From the NCBI GenBank assembly GCA_033807775.1, contig CM066324.1, positions 130,873,501-130,937,500 of the forward strand: a stretch of 64,000 nt of DNA. Reading direction: 5' to 3'. This stretch comes from Saussurea involucrata (Eukaryota; Streptophyta; Magnoliopsida; Asterales; Asteraceae). Below are positions 51,531 to 62,100 of this stretch, one piece after another (position 1 is the first letter of the stretch; each line of letters begins with the position of its first letter). The notes under the pieces were generated by a model that searched no databases, was not told where the DNA came from, and saw only the letters and a list, made by a program, of their open reading frames with translations. Made by a program: the position numbers and the translations under genes.

Positions 51531-51666
51531 TGCTTTTTCGTGGGTATTTGAAAATTCTTAAACCCTATTTTTTTTTAGAAAAGGCCCTCTTAAACCCTAA
51601 TTTGGTATTGATTTCTTATGTGGGTTTGTTACCATCTGAAATGCAGAAATAAAAACCCTACCAAAG

Positions 51667-51792
51667 ATGGTGAATGAAGACAAACTTTCCTCTTCGGAGT
51701 CAGTTGATGATGCTGAAAATGGTGTCCCCCATGATGAATTTGATACTATCAATTTTGGTTCATCTTCTTTTTCTAGAACATGGTTATTATAA
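51667..51792 (+). other. Short ORF before the ROP fragment
   Basis: ATG 51667 gives 41 residues (MVNEDKLSSSESVDDAENGV...). Acidic, no recognised domain. Possibly another captured exon, or a chance frame. Confidence 0.3.
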
Positions 51793-51861
51793 TATTTAGA
51801 TTCTTGAATCTAAAGTTTGTATCTTTGGGGTTTTTCTCTCACATTTAGGGTTTATTTGCAG

Positions 51862-52079
51862 GACTATATTCCAGCCGTTTTTTAGAATTTCAGTGCCAAT
51901 GTGGCTGTGGATGGAAATATTGTGAATTTGGGACTTTGGGATACTACTGGTATTTGATTAAAGATCCAATTTTATCGTTATTTTTAAGTTTTTGAACTGT
52001 TTTATGGTTTACTTTTTTTATTTCTAACCATAAAAAATTGTTTTTGATATTAGGTCAAGACGAATTTAGCAGATTAAGG
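51862..52079 (+). pseudogene. ROP/RAC small GTPase pseudogene fragment (two exons)
   Basis: Exon piece 51862-51949 reads DYIPAVF, stop, NFSANVAVDGNIVNLGLWDT: the switch I/II part of a plant ROP GTPase with a premature TAG where the family has Asp. After a 104-bp intron (gtattt...attag) the next exon 52054-52079 starts GQDEFSRLR, then a run of 11 or so G ends the similarity. Intron position and phase match ROP genes. The P-loop exon and the C-terminal half are missing. Confidence 0.85.
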
Positions 52080-53506
52080 GGGGGGGGGGCTGTTGGTTTA
52101 CAATTTCTAGTTGTGGTGTTCGATTTCTAGACCTGGTTATAATATATGGATGGCAAGGAAATCTGTATTTCAAGCCTTCCACCCGACGCTTTTTAATGAG
52201 TTTGGTGAAGATTCGTTTTTGATTCTTTTGATTTTGTGTTGGCTTTCTCTTCAGAGCAAGTTTTGAGAATGTCCTTAAGAATGTACTCCTTTCCGTTCTT
52301 TAAATCTTCATTTATACGTACACACACACATGAAGTTTAGATATACTTTCCGGTCTTTAAAAAGAATATATTAAAGAGAAAATTAACATAACGTTCAGAA
52401 TGTAAAGTTAAGCTTTCTGAATTCAAATTCTGTATCATCTAGAATCTGGACAGACATCAATTTCACATACATTATTTTATTAAAGTTTCAGTCAATGAAA
52501 ACAGTTGATATATATATATATACACACACACACATAGGTGAAAGATCAAATGAGAACATTATTTTACGAAAACATGAGAACACCCTTATCACACAGAATA
52601 ATCTAAACTTTTGGAGAGGAAAATGTATTTGGGTCAAACACATACCCACGAAAGAAGGGACGAAGCTTTTGGGCAGTCGCTCATTATCCATGGACATGTT
52701 TTTGAGCTAAATTGATATCATTTAGTATTTAAATGTTGTGATTAAATCGTTGCATGTTATGCATTTGATAAAGGTTTGTGATATGTTTGATGCTTGTCGA
52801 GATACCACATTGATCATTTTGGGATGGAGGGAGTATATATATAATAAGTTTAAATAAAAAATGAACCCAAGGAGTATATAAAATATAGATAAATATAATT
52901 AATATTTGATGATGGGATGTAAAGGGGATTACAATATTGGTTTTGATTATTCGTGGATTAATCTTTTTGGTGAGATAACAATCTGGATGTATGAAATTCA
53001 ATGATTAAGTGTTGTAATTGATACTTCAACTTGAATTAGATCTGCTTGATGTTAATCTTATATAATTACAACAGTTAAAATTTGGTTGATTAAATTTTAG
53101 TACGATACATCGTCTATAATAAAATTCTGGAAAAAATCACCGGATTATCCCCAGTTTGGATGGGAATGGAATCTTATTCCCCAACGGGGACCAGGGATTG
53201 GTATCCTAGACCCCGTTGCCACCTTAGTTCCATACCCCGATTCAGAATTACCACCCTAAAGTCTTCATACTATTGGGTACATAAGTTGGTTACAGAAAAC
53301 TTGATTCCATCGCGTTATAACCAAACGAGAATCAAGTTCAACATGTGCCTTCATACCCTGAATGAATTCTTCATTTTTGTGAGATCTCATTCATTTCATG
53401 TTTCACTTTGCAGAGCCTGCCAATAAACATTTTAAACATGCTATGGTTGGCGGTTTCCTAGAAAGTAGGTGCTGAAGAATCTTATGACTGAAACAATACA
53501 TTCCAG

Positions 53507-53566
53507 GTTGATGATAATGCCGCCGAAGAAATGGTTGCGAATATACTGACTTCAAAGTTCTCTGAG
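53507..53566 (+). pseudogene. Captured 20-codon exon, unknown parent
   Basis: Bounded by 'ttccag' and 'gtacat', it reads VDDNAAEEMVANILTSKFSE without stop. Part of the exon mosaic. Parent not identified. Confidence 0.4.
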
Positions 53567-53639
53567 GTACATTCATTCATACATTTCAGGTTTCCACTTT
53601 CCTGATACACTAGAGATTTCTCCCCAAGTTCTTCAAATA

Positions 53640-53692
53640 TATATACATATATACATATATATATATACATATATACATATATATATACATAT

Positions 53693-53727
<35 letters not shown>

Positions 53728-53728
53728 G
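53640..53728 (+). repeat. (ATATATAC)n / (AT)n microsatellite
   Basis: About 90 bp of 'atatatacatatatacat' repeats. Confidence 0.9.
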
Positions 53729-54118
53729 GCAGGATCATGTGAGAAGTTGAGGTTAACGTGAGAAATGGATCTGAACCGTAGGGCCATTCAGACTGTTTTT
53801 CCAAATTTTCAGAGCCACGTATGTGTAATCATCCTCTTATCTGGTAAAACGTAAACCAACCTCTTATTTGTCTCTTATTGTTCTCAATGAATTAACCTTA
53901 ATAAGTTTTTTCTCTTAATCAGTTCACTTGGATTATAATAAAAATCAATTTACTATAATGGGTCAAATTGATAATTTAACAAATTGAGACATTTATCGGT
54001 TTACAAAAACAAACAACCTTATTGATTTGATTCATTCATACTTCAACACCACCTCTTGTCAATCAGAAGTGAAATAAGACTTCAGATTTCAACACCTCTT
54101 AAAAACAAACACCATCTA
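53729..54118. mobile_element. Family M MITE copy (uninterrupted) with a second repeat scrap
   Basis: 53788-54118 matches both halves of the MITE split at 22730-28290 (gggccattcagactgttttt ... caccacctcttgtcaatcag). It gives the empty-site reading across the Copia insertion point. 53729-53785 carries 'gtgagaagttgaggttaacg', as at 62115 and 62320. Confidence 0.7.
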
Positions 54119-54369
54119 AGTATGCTTTCCATGATAATCAAGAGAAGCATTTCAATGACGATGATGATTGTGCAAGTGTAAGAGGAAACAAGAACATGTG
54201 TTGTTGAGATGTAATACCATTGTTTATCTTCTTATTATTCTTTTAATTTTGTTGAATTTGTTGGAGAGAGATAAAAGTTGCTCAACTCCTTATATTTATG
54301 CAGTAAAGGTGAAACTTGCTCAACCCCTTGTGCTTCATTTTGTTGAATACTTGCATGTTGTTTTTCAAG

Positions 54370-54434
54370 TTGTAGATGGTATATTTAGAGCAGAACCATG
54401 GACGGTGCCATGGACAGCTAAGACCATTCTTCAG
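54370..54434 (+). pseudogene. Captured exon of a CAAX-type (ABI family) membrane protease
   Basis: Reads VDGIFRAEPWTVPWTAKTILQ up to a GT donor at 54435. The block 'EPWTVPWTAKTILQ' is what I recall from plant chloroplast CAAX amino-terminal protease family proteins. The catalytic EExxxR/HxxxN motifs would be in later exons, which are absent. The 5' limit of the exon is uncertain; the open frame extends back to about 54280. Confidence 0.6.
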
Positions 54435-54668
54435 GTACAACTCTTTGCTTTTTATCGATTATCGCTCATGGATTCTTCTCTGGAGTGACCACCTAATGCC
54501 ACTACTTACTCAGTGTCACTGATGTTATTAGTTAAATGAATTGGTTCAGAAAAGCAACATGCGAGTAGTTTTTAGATTTTTTATGTAATGTACTTTCTAA
54601 CATGGATGTTAAATGCTATAACAAGTGGAGTGGCTTGCATCAATAGAGGTTATTGGCGAAGACACTAA

Positions 54669-54948
54669 GGGGCTGTTTGTTTACCTTAATAGTTCCATTA
54701 AGAGGCAGTCTCTGAATCGTTAAGAGGTGAATTTTGTTTGGCAAAAAAAGTCTGCCTCTTAATGGTTCTTAAATCCTCTGAATGATTTTGTATCTTGGGT
54801 CTCTCTTAACCATTCAGTGCCCTAATTTCATTCTGAACAATTACCAAACAACCATATTTTATTTTGCACTATATCATAAGGGCCTCTCAATCATTTTGAC
54901 CACTTAATCATTCTGCACCAAACCATTCAACAACTGCCAAACAACCCC
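54669..54948 (+). mobile_element. Family T1 Tourist-like MITE, copy 3
   Basis: GGGGCTGTTTGTTTACC ... CAACTGCCAAACAACCCC, with TAA on both sides (54666-54668, 54949-54951). Confidence 0.9.
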
Positions 54949-55059
54949 TAAGATGTGAATTAGTCATGGGAAAGAAAAACTAAGTTCTTCTTTCAAAAAT
55001 AATGTCTAGGATGCCGTTGCTATGCGTCGAATATGGTAATGGGTTGTGAAGAACAAATA

Positions 55060-55553
55060 CTTCTGGGCAGTCGATTGTGGGAGTCCACATACAGGCGGTT
55101 GTGCAGTAAGGCTGCCCAAGGGCGGGTCTGATTGGGTCAAGACGCTGTTGCTATTCAGACGCAGTTTAAAGAGGGGGGATGTTGTTCGCTGCTGGGTAAG
55201 CTAAGGGAGATCATCTGTTTGAATTAAGTTGGCAATAGGCTGCAAACAGCAGTTGTTTGGCGCTGTTTTGGTTTGTGCAGCGCTGAATAGGGCTGTTTGG
55301 GACGCCCTTGATTGCTGTTTGGGGCAGCCACTGTATGGCAGGTGCTGTATCAAGTGGCTTTTGGTGTTAAGGTGGCGGTTTGTTCCTCGCAAGCTGTCAG
55401 TGTGCTGTTTTGCATCGTATACGTTTCGTTTCGTGTGTGCCTTGGGTTGTTCTTATTGTTGGTTTTGTCGGGGTGTTCCTGTTTTGGTTGTCGTCTGTAC
55501 TCTATATTTTCTGGTGGTAATAAAATTTAATGGTTTGCCTTTTCAAAAAAAAA
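55060..55553 (+). mobile_element. Possible LINE 3' end with short poly-A
   Basis: Less AT-rich than its surroundings, ending 'tggtaataaaatttaatggt' then 'ttgccttttc' and A(9). This ending is common for plant LINE 3' UTRs. The ORF at 55229-55693 has no recognised domain and runs through the poly-A. 5'-truncated if real. Confidence 0.35.
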
Positions 55554-55936
55554 TGTACCCGATCAACGGACGGGTATTGGTCAAGAGTTATAAATACCCT
55601 TCGATACTGACGGTGTTAGTGAAAAGTTATCTACCAAATCCAATACAGTCAATATTCCTATTATTGATTACAAAGAAATTAGTAAAATATTAGTCCTCCA
55701 ATGATAAAATAAATGTTGTATCCAGTATGGAACATCTTAATATGAAAATTATGGAAGTTCTAATGGGACAGAGGGTGTAGAATTTTGTATCCAGCTTCGA
55801 CCATGTACAGGACTACAGGTACGTGCTTTCACATACCATTTCCTCATTTTTTTTAATTATATGTTCAAAATATAAATGAAAAAGATTCTTATTATGTGGA
55901 AGCTAACATGATATCCTTTCCACATAACTCTTCAAG

Positions 55937-56045
55937 ATGGTGTGCGAAGCCGATGAATCTGATGTGGATATTCGCATCCCTACAGTCATGCTTCCACAAG
56001 ATGCTGGTGCAAGCTTGAAAGAGAGTCTCCAGAAAAAGTTAAATG
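55937..56045 (+). pseudogene. Captured PA-domain exon of a signal-peptide-peptidase-like protein
   Basis: Starts MVCEADESDVDIRIPTVMLP, then QDAGASLKESLQ, and ends at a GTAAGG donor. This is the end of the protease-associated domain as in plant SPPL proteases (ML-PQDAG-SL pattern). The transmembrane and catalytic (YD/GLGD) parts are absent. Parent gene elsewhere. Confidence 0.7.
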
Positions 56046-56715
56046 GTAAGGGTACCAATTCAGTATGCTTCTAAATTGGTTGTCTCTGTTTTTGCCACAC
56101 ACAGTCTGTTTTAAATCGAAGGAGAATTTGATGCTCCTCCATGGGTCGTTTTTCACGGTTTTGGTTCCTAGAATTTGCCCTGGAGCTGCAGTGCAATGCT
56201 GAGGAAGATTGGTTTAGATATTGGATTGTACTGGATGGAGGATGATAATTAATCCATCACATGAAATTTAGGCTTTCATTTTTGGGCTTCCTATTTTTCA
56301 AGAGGCAACATCGTGAACTATTTTGAGTGGGCTTATTCATTTTACAGGACCATGTGCCAAACGTTCAAGTCTCGAATCGATTTAGTTTTTTTAGGCCTTA
56401 TAAGTCGGCTTGGTGTTATAACGGATTAAGAGGTGCCAAAATGATAGAGTATGTTTTGGGTTTAGCTGATTAGGCCAACGATAGCCTTCATGTATATCTT
56501 TTTGGCAAAATATGTCTTATTATCTTATCAATATACTTTTGTTTTATCTTTATCTTTTTATAAATGTTTATGTAATCTATTTTGTTTAAGAAATAATTTG
56601 AAAACTTAATGAATATCTGTATTATTGTAATATTTTAGTTTTGCAATGCCTTAATTGTTTCAGTAGTATTAGTTAAAAATGAACCATTCAAATAACTGAT
56701 TTTAGATTAAAGTTA

Positions 56716-56752
56716 TGTCGTGTACCCGGTCACCGGACGGGTATAGCACTAG
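56716..56752 (+). other. Helitron-like 3' terminus
   Basis: A GC-rich stem (TACCCG...CGGACGGGTA), 6-9 bp before CTAG, followed by T. Very similar to the stem at 55555-55575, so two members of one family, one probably decayed at its end. Confidence 0.65.
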
Positions 56753-57530
56753 TTAAGATATAGAGTGTTACGGTTTGCTGACAATTGCTATTTTTGTCCT
56801 TATGATTTTGAAATATTAACTCCTATGATTTATGGTTATTGTTGTTTTTGTCATTATGGTTTAAAAATTAAGGGATTATTTGGTTTAGTCTAATGAATGA
56901 AAATGAGAATAGATTTTTAATCCTCCAATTTAATTTGAAATAAAAAACTGGATTTGTGGGAAATAGACCATTATATTATATAAAACTAAATAGTTTCTGA
57001 TTACTACTTAATACTTTTAAGCAATAAATTATAACCATAACGATTAAAACTACAACTTGAGACGAAAACCGAAATACTTAATAAATCACAGAGACCAAAA
57101 ACGTAATTTACCAAGATTTCTCAGAGCATCTTCAACATGTTTGCTATAGTTTTTCTAAAATAGAGAATCAAAAGTTAAAATCTCTAAAAAGAGTTACATT
57201 CATCTCCAACAGCTTTGCTATTTTAGAGATTTTAACATAAATTATATTAATATAATATATTCTTTAATTTCTTTAAAAAATATTCTCTAATTTATATTTT
57301 CAATACACTTTAAAAGAAAATTTTAATATAAAATGATAAAAGATTTATATTATTGATGAGTTGAATAAAATAATTATTTCTCTCTCCTATTTTATGACTC
57401 TATGTTTTAGCAAACAAGATAGCAATACTGTTGTAGAAGAATAACAAACAAAAACCTATTTTTTTCTATTTTAGCATCGATGCTGGAGATGCGTTACAAA
57501 TCCAACACTAATTTATCTTGGTCTTAATTT
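56753..57530. other. Intergenic DNA with a family G MITE
   Basis: 56753-57120 AT-rich, no gene. 57124-57493 is a decayed family G MITE: GAGCATCTTCAACATG ... GATGCTGGAGATGC. Confidence 0.55.
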
Positions 57531-57534
57531 TTGG

Positions 57535-57587
57535 TTGGGCACTTGGGCTGGACATGACCGCAGCGGCGCAGCCAGACCCCGGCCCAT
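57535..57587 (+). promoter_or_regulatory. Site II (TGGGCY-type) elements upstream of EF-Ts
   Basis: TGGGCA at 57536, TGGGCT at 57544 and GGCCCA (reverse TGGGCC) at 57581. Clusters of TGGGCY are a known feature of plant promoters of nuclear genes for mitochondrial and translation proteins, bound by TCP factors. They lie just before the likely 5' UTR exon (about 57600-57684, ending at a GT donor). Confidence 0.55.
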
Positions 57588-57599
57588 AAACTTCCCCAA

Positions 57600-59117
57600 A
57601 ATTGATGTACATTCTTCTCCGGCCACCGGCAGCTCTTAAACCTCACATCGCTTCTTTCTCATCTTGCAACGCCGGTGAACAAAGGTACAATTCGTTTTCT
57701 CATATCACTGGCCTTCAATTGTCTGTGTATATTACTGCTTGCCCTAATTCCTCTTCCTTGTTTATCTCTGAGTTGAGAGGTTGTACCCTAAGAAGTGAAT
57801 ACCAGTGTGGTTCATTTGGTCATCTTCGCAATTTCTTTATTTTTTTGTACTAATTTCAAGATAATGTTGGCATCTGCGAAGTATTCTGTCCTCAAAAATC
57901 CTGTACATCTCTTTCTCTATGTATATATATGTAGGTACAATCTGTAAAAATCATTTTCTTCATTTTTTTGGGATGTGGGCTCTTTGAAAAGGCTTCGGAA
58001 TGTCTCGCAAACTCGATAATTACGCTGTTGTGAGATATTTTCTTGATGATCTTGGTGCTGAAAACTACATGGATATACTTATCTTGTTTTCTAAATGATG
58101 CTATTTGAATTCATAGAAGCTCTTCATGGTAATGTATTTTTTGGGGATCCTGTTTGTTTGGGTAGATGATTCAGTCTTTTGGATGTTGTTATGAAGTTTA
58201 TCTTGTTTTGGATACCAGTGCTTTCGTGTTATCATATTAATGGAGGTTATTGTTCCGAATTTTTTTTGGGTCTCAAGCTTCTAACAAATATGACAGATTC
58301 ATTAATCAACAATGTGAAAAATTCATCATCAACATCAACTAGATTCATGGTATCAGCTATTGTTTTTCAAGTTTTTGCATCTTGACATAGGTCACAATCA
58401 TGTAGCAAAATGTTTAATTTTCTATTTTTGGCCAAAGGATAGCTGATAAACTAGTTATGCTTGGTAAAACGAGCTGATAAACTTGATGACAATGTAAAAT
58501 TATCTGTAAAGGAAAATATAAGGGGCATAATCGGAAACAGGTGAAAGAAGCCCCAATAAGCTATCTGAAGTACTTCAAAAGAAGCTAGCTTATGGCTTAC
58601 CAAACGAGGCTTTTCCAATAAGCTTAAAAAGTAAGCTAGCTTATGATTGCCAAACATGGCCTAAGATATACATTCTTTGCATTTCTTTGAAAAAATCAAA
58701 CCTTCATAGAACAATTTCTTGCATCATATGATCAATGGCTGTATCCTGCTAAATACCATATCAATGGTGCTGCTTCCTATTGCCTTAGGGGCTGTCTGTT
58801 TACCTCTTAATAGTTGCATTAAGAGGCAACCTCTGAACTGCTAAGAGGTGAATCTTGTGTGGCAAAAAGAAGTGTCTCTAAATGGTTCTAAAACCCTCTG
58901 AATGATTTTGTATCTTGGGCCTCCCTTAACCATTCAGCCCCCTAATTTCATTATAAACAATTACCAAACAACTCTTAATCATTCTGACCACTTAATCGTC
59001 CTGCACCAAACCATTCAGCAACTGCCAAACAGCCCCTTAATTTTGCTAAATATCACTTGAGTGGAATCAATATGATATCTATAGTATTCCCTATCATTGA
59101 ATGCTGTAGGTTATGAT
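57600..59117 (+). other. 5' UTR exon and first intron of EF-Ts
   Basis: 57600-57684 looks like a leader exon (ccggccaccggcagctctta ... gaacaaag|gtacaa). The intron ends 'gaatgctgtag' at 59109. It holds a decayed family L MITE (58440-58667) and a T1 MITE (58788-59036). Confidence 0.5.
58788..59036 (+). mobile_element. Family T1 Tourist-like MITE, copy 4
   Basis: GGGGCTGTCTGTTTACCTCT ... CAACTGCCAAACAGCCCC, with TTA on both sides (58785-58787, 59037-59039). It ends 73 bp before the acceptor of the first EF-Ts coding exon. Confidence 0.9.
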
Positions 59118-62100
59118 ATGCAGTTTTCCAAAATGATGTTTTCAAGAGGTGCAAAACAGTCTATCCAGATTCTTTGCCGGCGAGTGAGCACTCCTATAAA
59201 TTCCAGATATGGTTACTCTACGCAGGCATATAGGGAAAACTTCATATCTGAACCAAAAAGAAACGGAAATGGTTCATTTGTGAGAAAATATTCAAGCGAT
59301 GCTTCACCTTCTGACCATATGAACCTTATAAAGAAGTTAAGGGAGAGAACCAGTGCTCCTATTAAAGAGGTCAAGTCTGCTCTTATTGATTCCAACTGGG
59401 ATTTGGGTAAGTTTTCTTTTGCTTTTATTGGGTTTCTTTGGTGTTTATGTTGAATATAGCATGGTAATTATGTTACAGAGGCTGCACAAAAGGAACTGCG
59501 GAAAAGGGGAATTGTTCTTGCATCAAAAAAGTCATCTCGCACTGCAGCTGAGGGTTTGCTTGCGTTGGCTCAGAATGATACCAAGGCTGCTGTTATCGAA
59601 CTTAACTGTGAAACTGATTTTGTTGCAAGAAATGAAATTTTCCAATACTTGGTTAGTATCTTAGTTTTTGCATATGCAATTCATAAATGAAGCGGAAATG
59701 AAATATTCTATGCTGTTAATATCGGGGATATATGGGCGATATATCGGATATCAGACCTGGAGGAAATATCGGTCAAAATATCGGCTCCGATAATATCGGT
59801 GATATTTGCCGATATTGCAGCGATTTTTTGACAAAAATATTGGTCTGATATACCGATATTTTGGAGATGGGTTTTTTGGGCTTTTTTTAATGATTATTGG
59901 GCTTTTATTGGTTTTTTTAGTGATAGTCAACTAGTTAGGTTTTCATTTTTCCATTGTTCTCCTCTACGGTTCTACCTATTGGTCGACGCCTTTTTCACAG
60001 CCACCGAACCTCTTGCTTGCGATTAGTCGTTTATGAACACTTTTTTTTTAGTGAAACTTGTTTAAGTTGACATTTTGATGTTGAAATTATATTTTTAATT
60101 AATGCATATGATATGTTTATAGATGCATACATATATATTATATATATAATTCTAAGAAATATTATATGAACCGATATATCCGCTATTTCAAATATCGGTC
60201 CTGACCGTTATTTTGTATTATGACCGCTGTAACAGCATAGGAAATATTTCAATACTATTTTCACTGGGCAAGAAAGCTATTTGGACAAGCCGGGGGTCTT
60301 CTAGGAAACAATCGCTCTACCCTTTGGGGGTTGAGGTCTTGATTGCCTACATCCCACCCCTCCTAGCCCCTGCTTTTTCGCGACGAGTAGGATATACTGG
60401 GTTTGTTTGGTGTGGTTTATTGTCGGGAATCTGGATGTCCACATACTTCAACGTATCTACTTTTTGATTGATTGCTTCTAAATGGTTATCCTTGCAGGCC
60501 TCATCTTTGGCCAAGTTGGCGCTGTCCGCCGAGAGTTCCGAACAAGTATCTGGTACCTTCCCTTTTGGACCTCAAAGCTTGGAGGTAAGAGATCCGAGGG
60601 TTCAATTGTGGCTGGATTTTTTAAGCTTTTTGTTTTGGATTCATTTGTGATTGTAGTTTTATTTATATGGCTTGAGCTTGAGGCATAATTGAGTCATACA
60701 TCGTACATGGGGCAATATAATCAACATGAACTTGAGTTTGCTTCAAATAAGTTTATCAACTCGTTTGATAGTTTTAAGGTACATTCATATCAATACAAGT
60801 GTGCCTTAATAATATATTATTCTAACTAGTATATTTGCTAATGCTGTGTACATAACTCTATATATTATATTTAACTTTATACTCTTTGTGCCTTGGTTTT
60901 GCATAAGGTCAGGGTAAGTTCTTAATCTTGTTATTATGACCAAAGTTGATTAGGGGAATACTAATACCGAAGAACGGGTAGTTTTATATAAAATGAGATT
61001 TTATATTATATGGTCGTGGATTATTGGAGGGAGTTATAGAGGTTTAGAGCATGGTAATAGAAGCAAGAAGGAAACATCGTTAGCCTTTACTAATTGCCAA
61101 AATCTCTATTTTCTTCATTTTGGAGAATTTGTTGGATATGCTCTTATCATTCAACATGGGTTCATAATGTTTGATATCTACATTAGTCATGGTTTTAGAT
61201 TAAGTAAGGGTGTTAAACAAATTAGGACTAGGTGTTTATCTGTTTAGGTCATGTTAGACAACCAAAAGCTAGCCTATTTTTCGAGCTTATTGAAAAAATC
61301 CCCGTTTTGTTAGCCATAAGCTAGATTTTTGAAACACCATTCAATAAGCTCCATGAGTTTTCTTCCACTTTTTTCCCCTTCCAATTATGCCCTTTATAAT
61401 TTTCCAATCGATTTGTTAACTTGTTCTTTTAGGTCATTTTACATTATCATGTACCTTTATCAGCTAGTTTTTACCAAACATGACTAGTTTATCAGCTAGC
61501 TTGTTAGCCAAATACTAGCTTTCCGGCTAACGACTAGCTTATCAACTAGTTTGCCAAGCCTTAAGCATCATACTTATAAACGGTAGCAGAGTAGGTGAAA
61601 GGAGTAGATATACAAAGTATACTAGAACTAAAGATACTACAGTGTAGAGTACCAAATATAAAAAATGTCTTTTGTTAGGTTATTTGATGTTATTTTCAAA
61701 TTTTATAGGCGCCCCTATGAACCGAGCTGAAGGTCGAGCTTATATGAGTCTATACGATCCCATAGAGGGACGATATATGAGCTTAATGGAATGGAACCTA
61801 AATGAGTTCAGCCATGCCTTAAGCCTTGGTTGAATGAAGACCGAGCCTACATACTTTTATCACAAGCTGAGGAAGTTTGGCTTGGCTCGCGTCAAATATA
61901 GCCCTTTGGGGGTGTAATAACTTGCATGAAAGCATGTAATAGTGGTACCAATGTGTTTATTGGGACTTTCAAGTTTCAAGTACCAAGAAATGGCTTTAGC
62001 TATAATGCTATGAACCTATACCTCAGGACCTGGAGGCATGGTCAAGCCTTAAGCCACTTTTTTTAGGCCTGACTTATGGCGGCAAATATGTATATCATAT

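Larger units (their letters stand above)
50690..56752 (+). mobile_element. Mosaic of captured exon fragments, probably Helitron-borne
   Basis: At least four exon-like fragments from unrelated host genes lie in the same orientation: ROP GTPase (51862-51949, 52054-52079), an unknown 20-codon exon (53507-53566), a CAAX-protease-like exon (to 54434) and an SPP-like PA-domain exon (55937-56045). Two similar Helitron-like 3' ends lie on the right: hairpin TACCCGGTCACCGGACGGGTA then CTAG|T at 56752, and TACCCGATCAACGGACGGGTA at 55555-55575 without a clean CTAG. The 5' end was not fixed; TCCTATTATTGATTACAAAG at 55656 is a candidate for an inner element. Helitrons are known to pick up exons in this way. 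The overall left limit is a guess. Confidence 0.5.

Noticed and set aside
55229..55693. 154-residue plus-strand ORF
   Set aside because: It reads through a poly-A tract and a Helitron-like end; more likely LINE 3' UTR than a gene.
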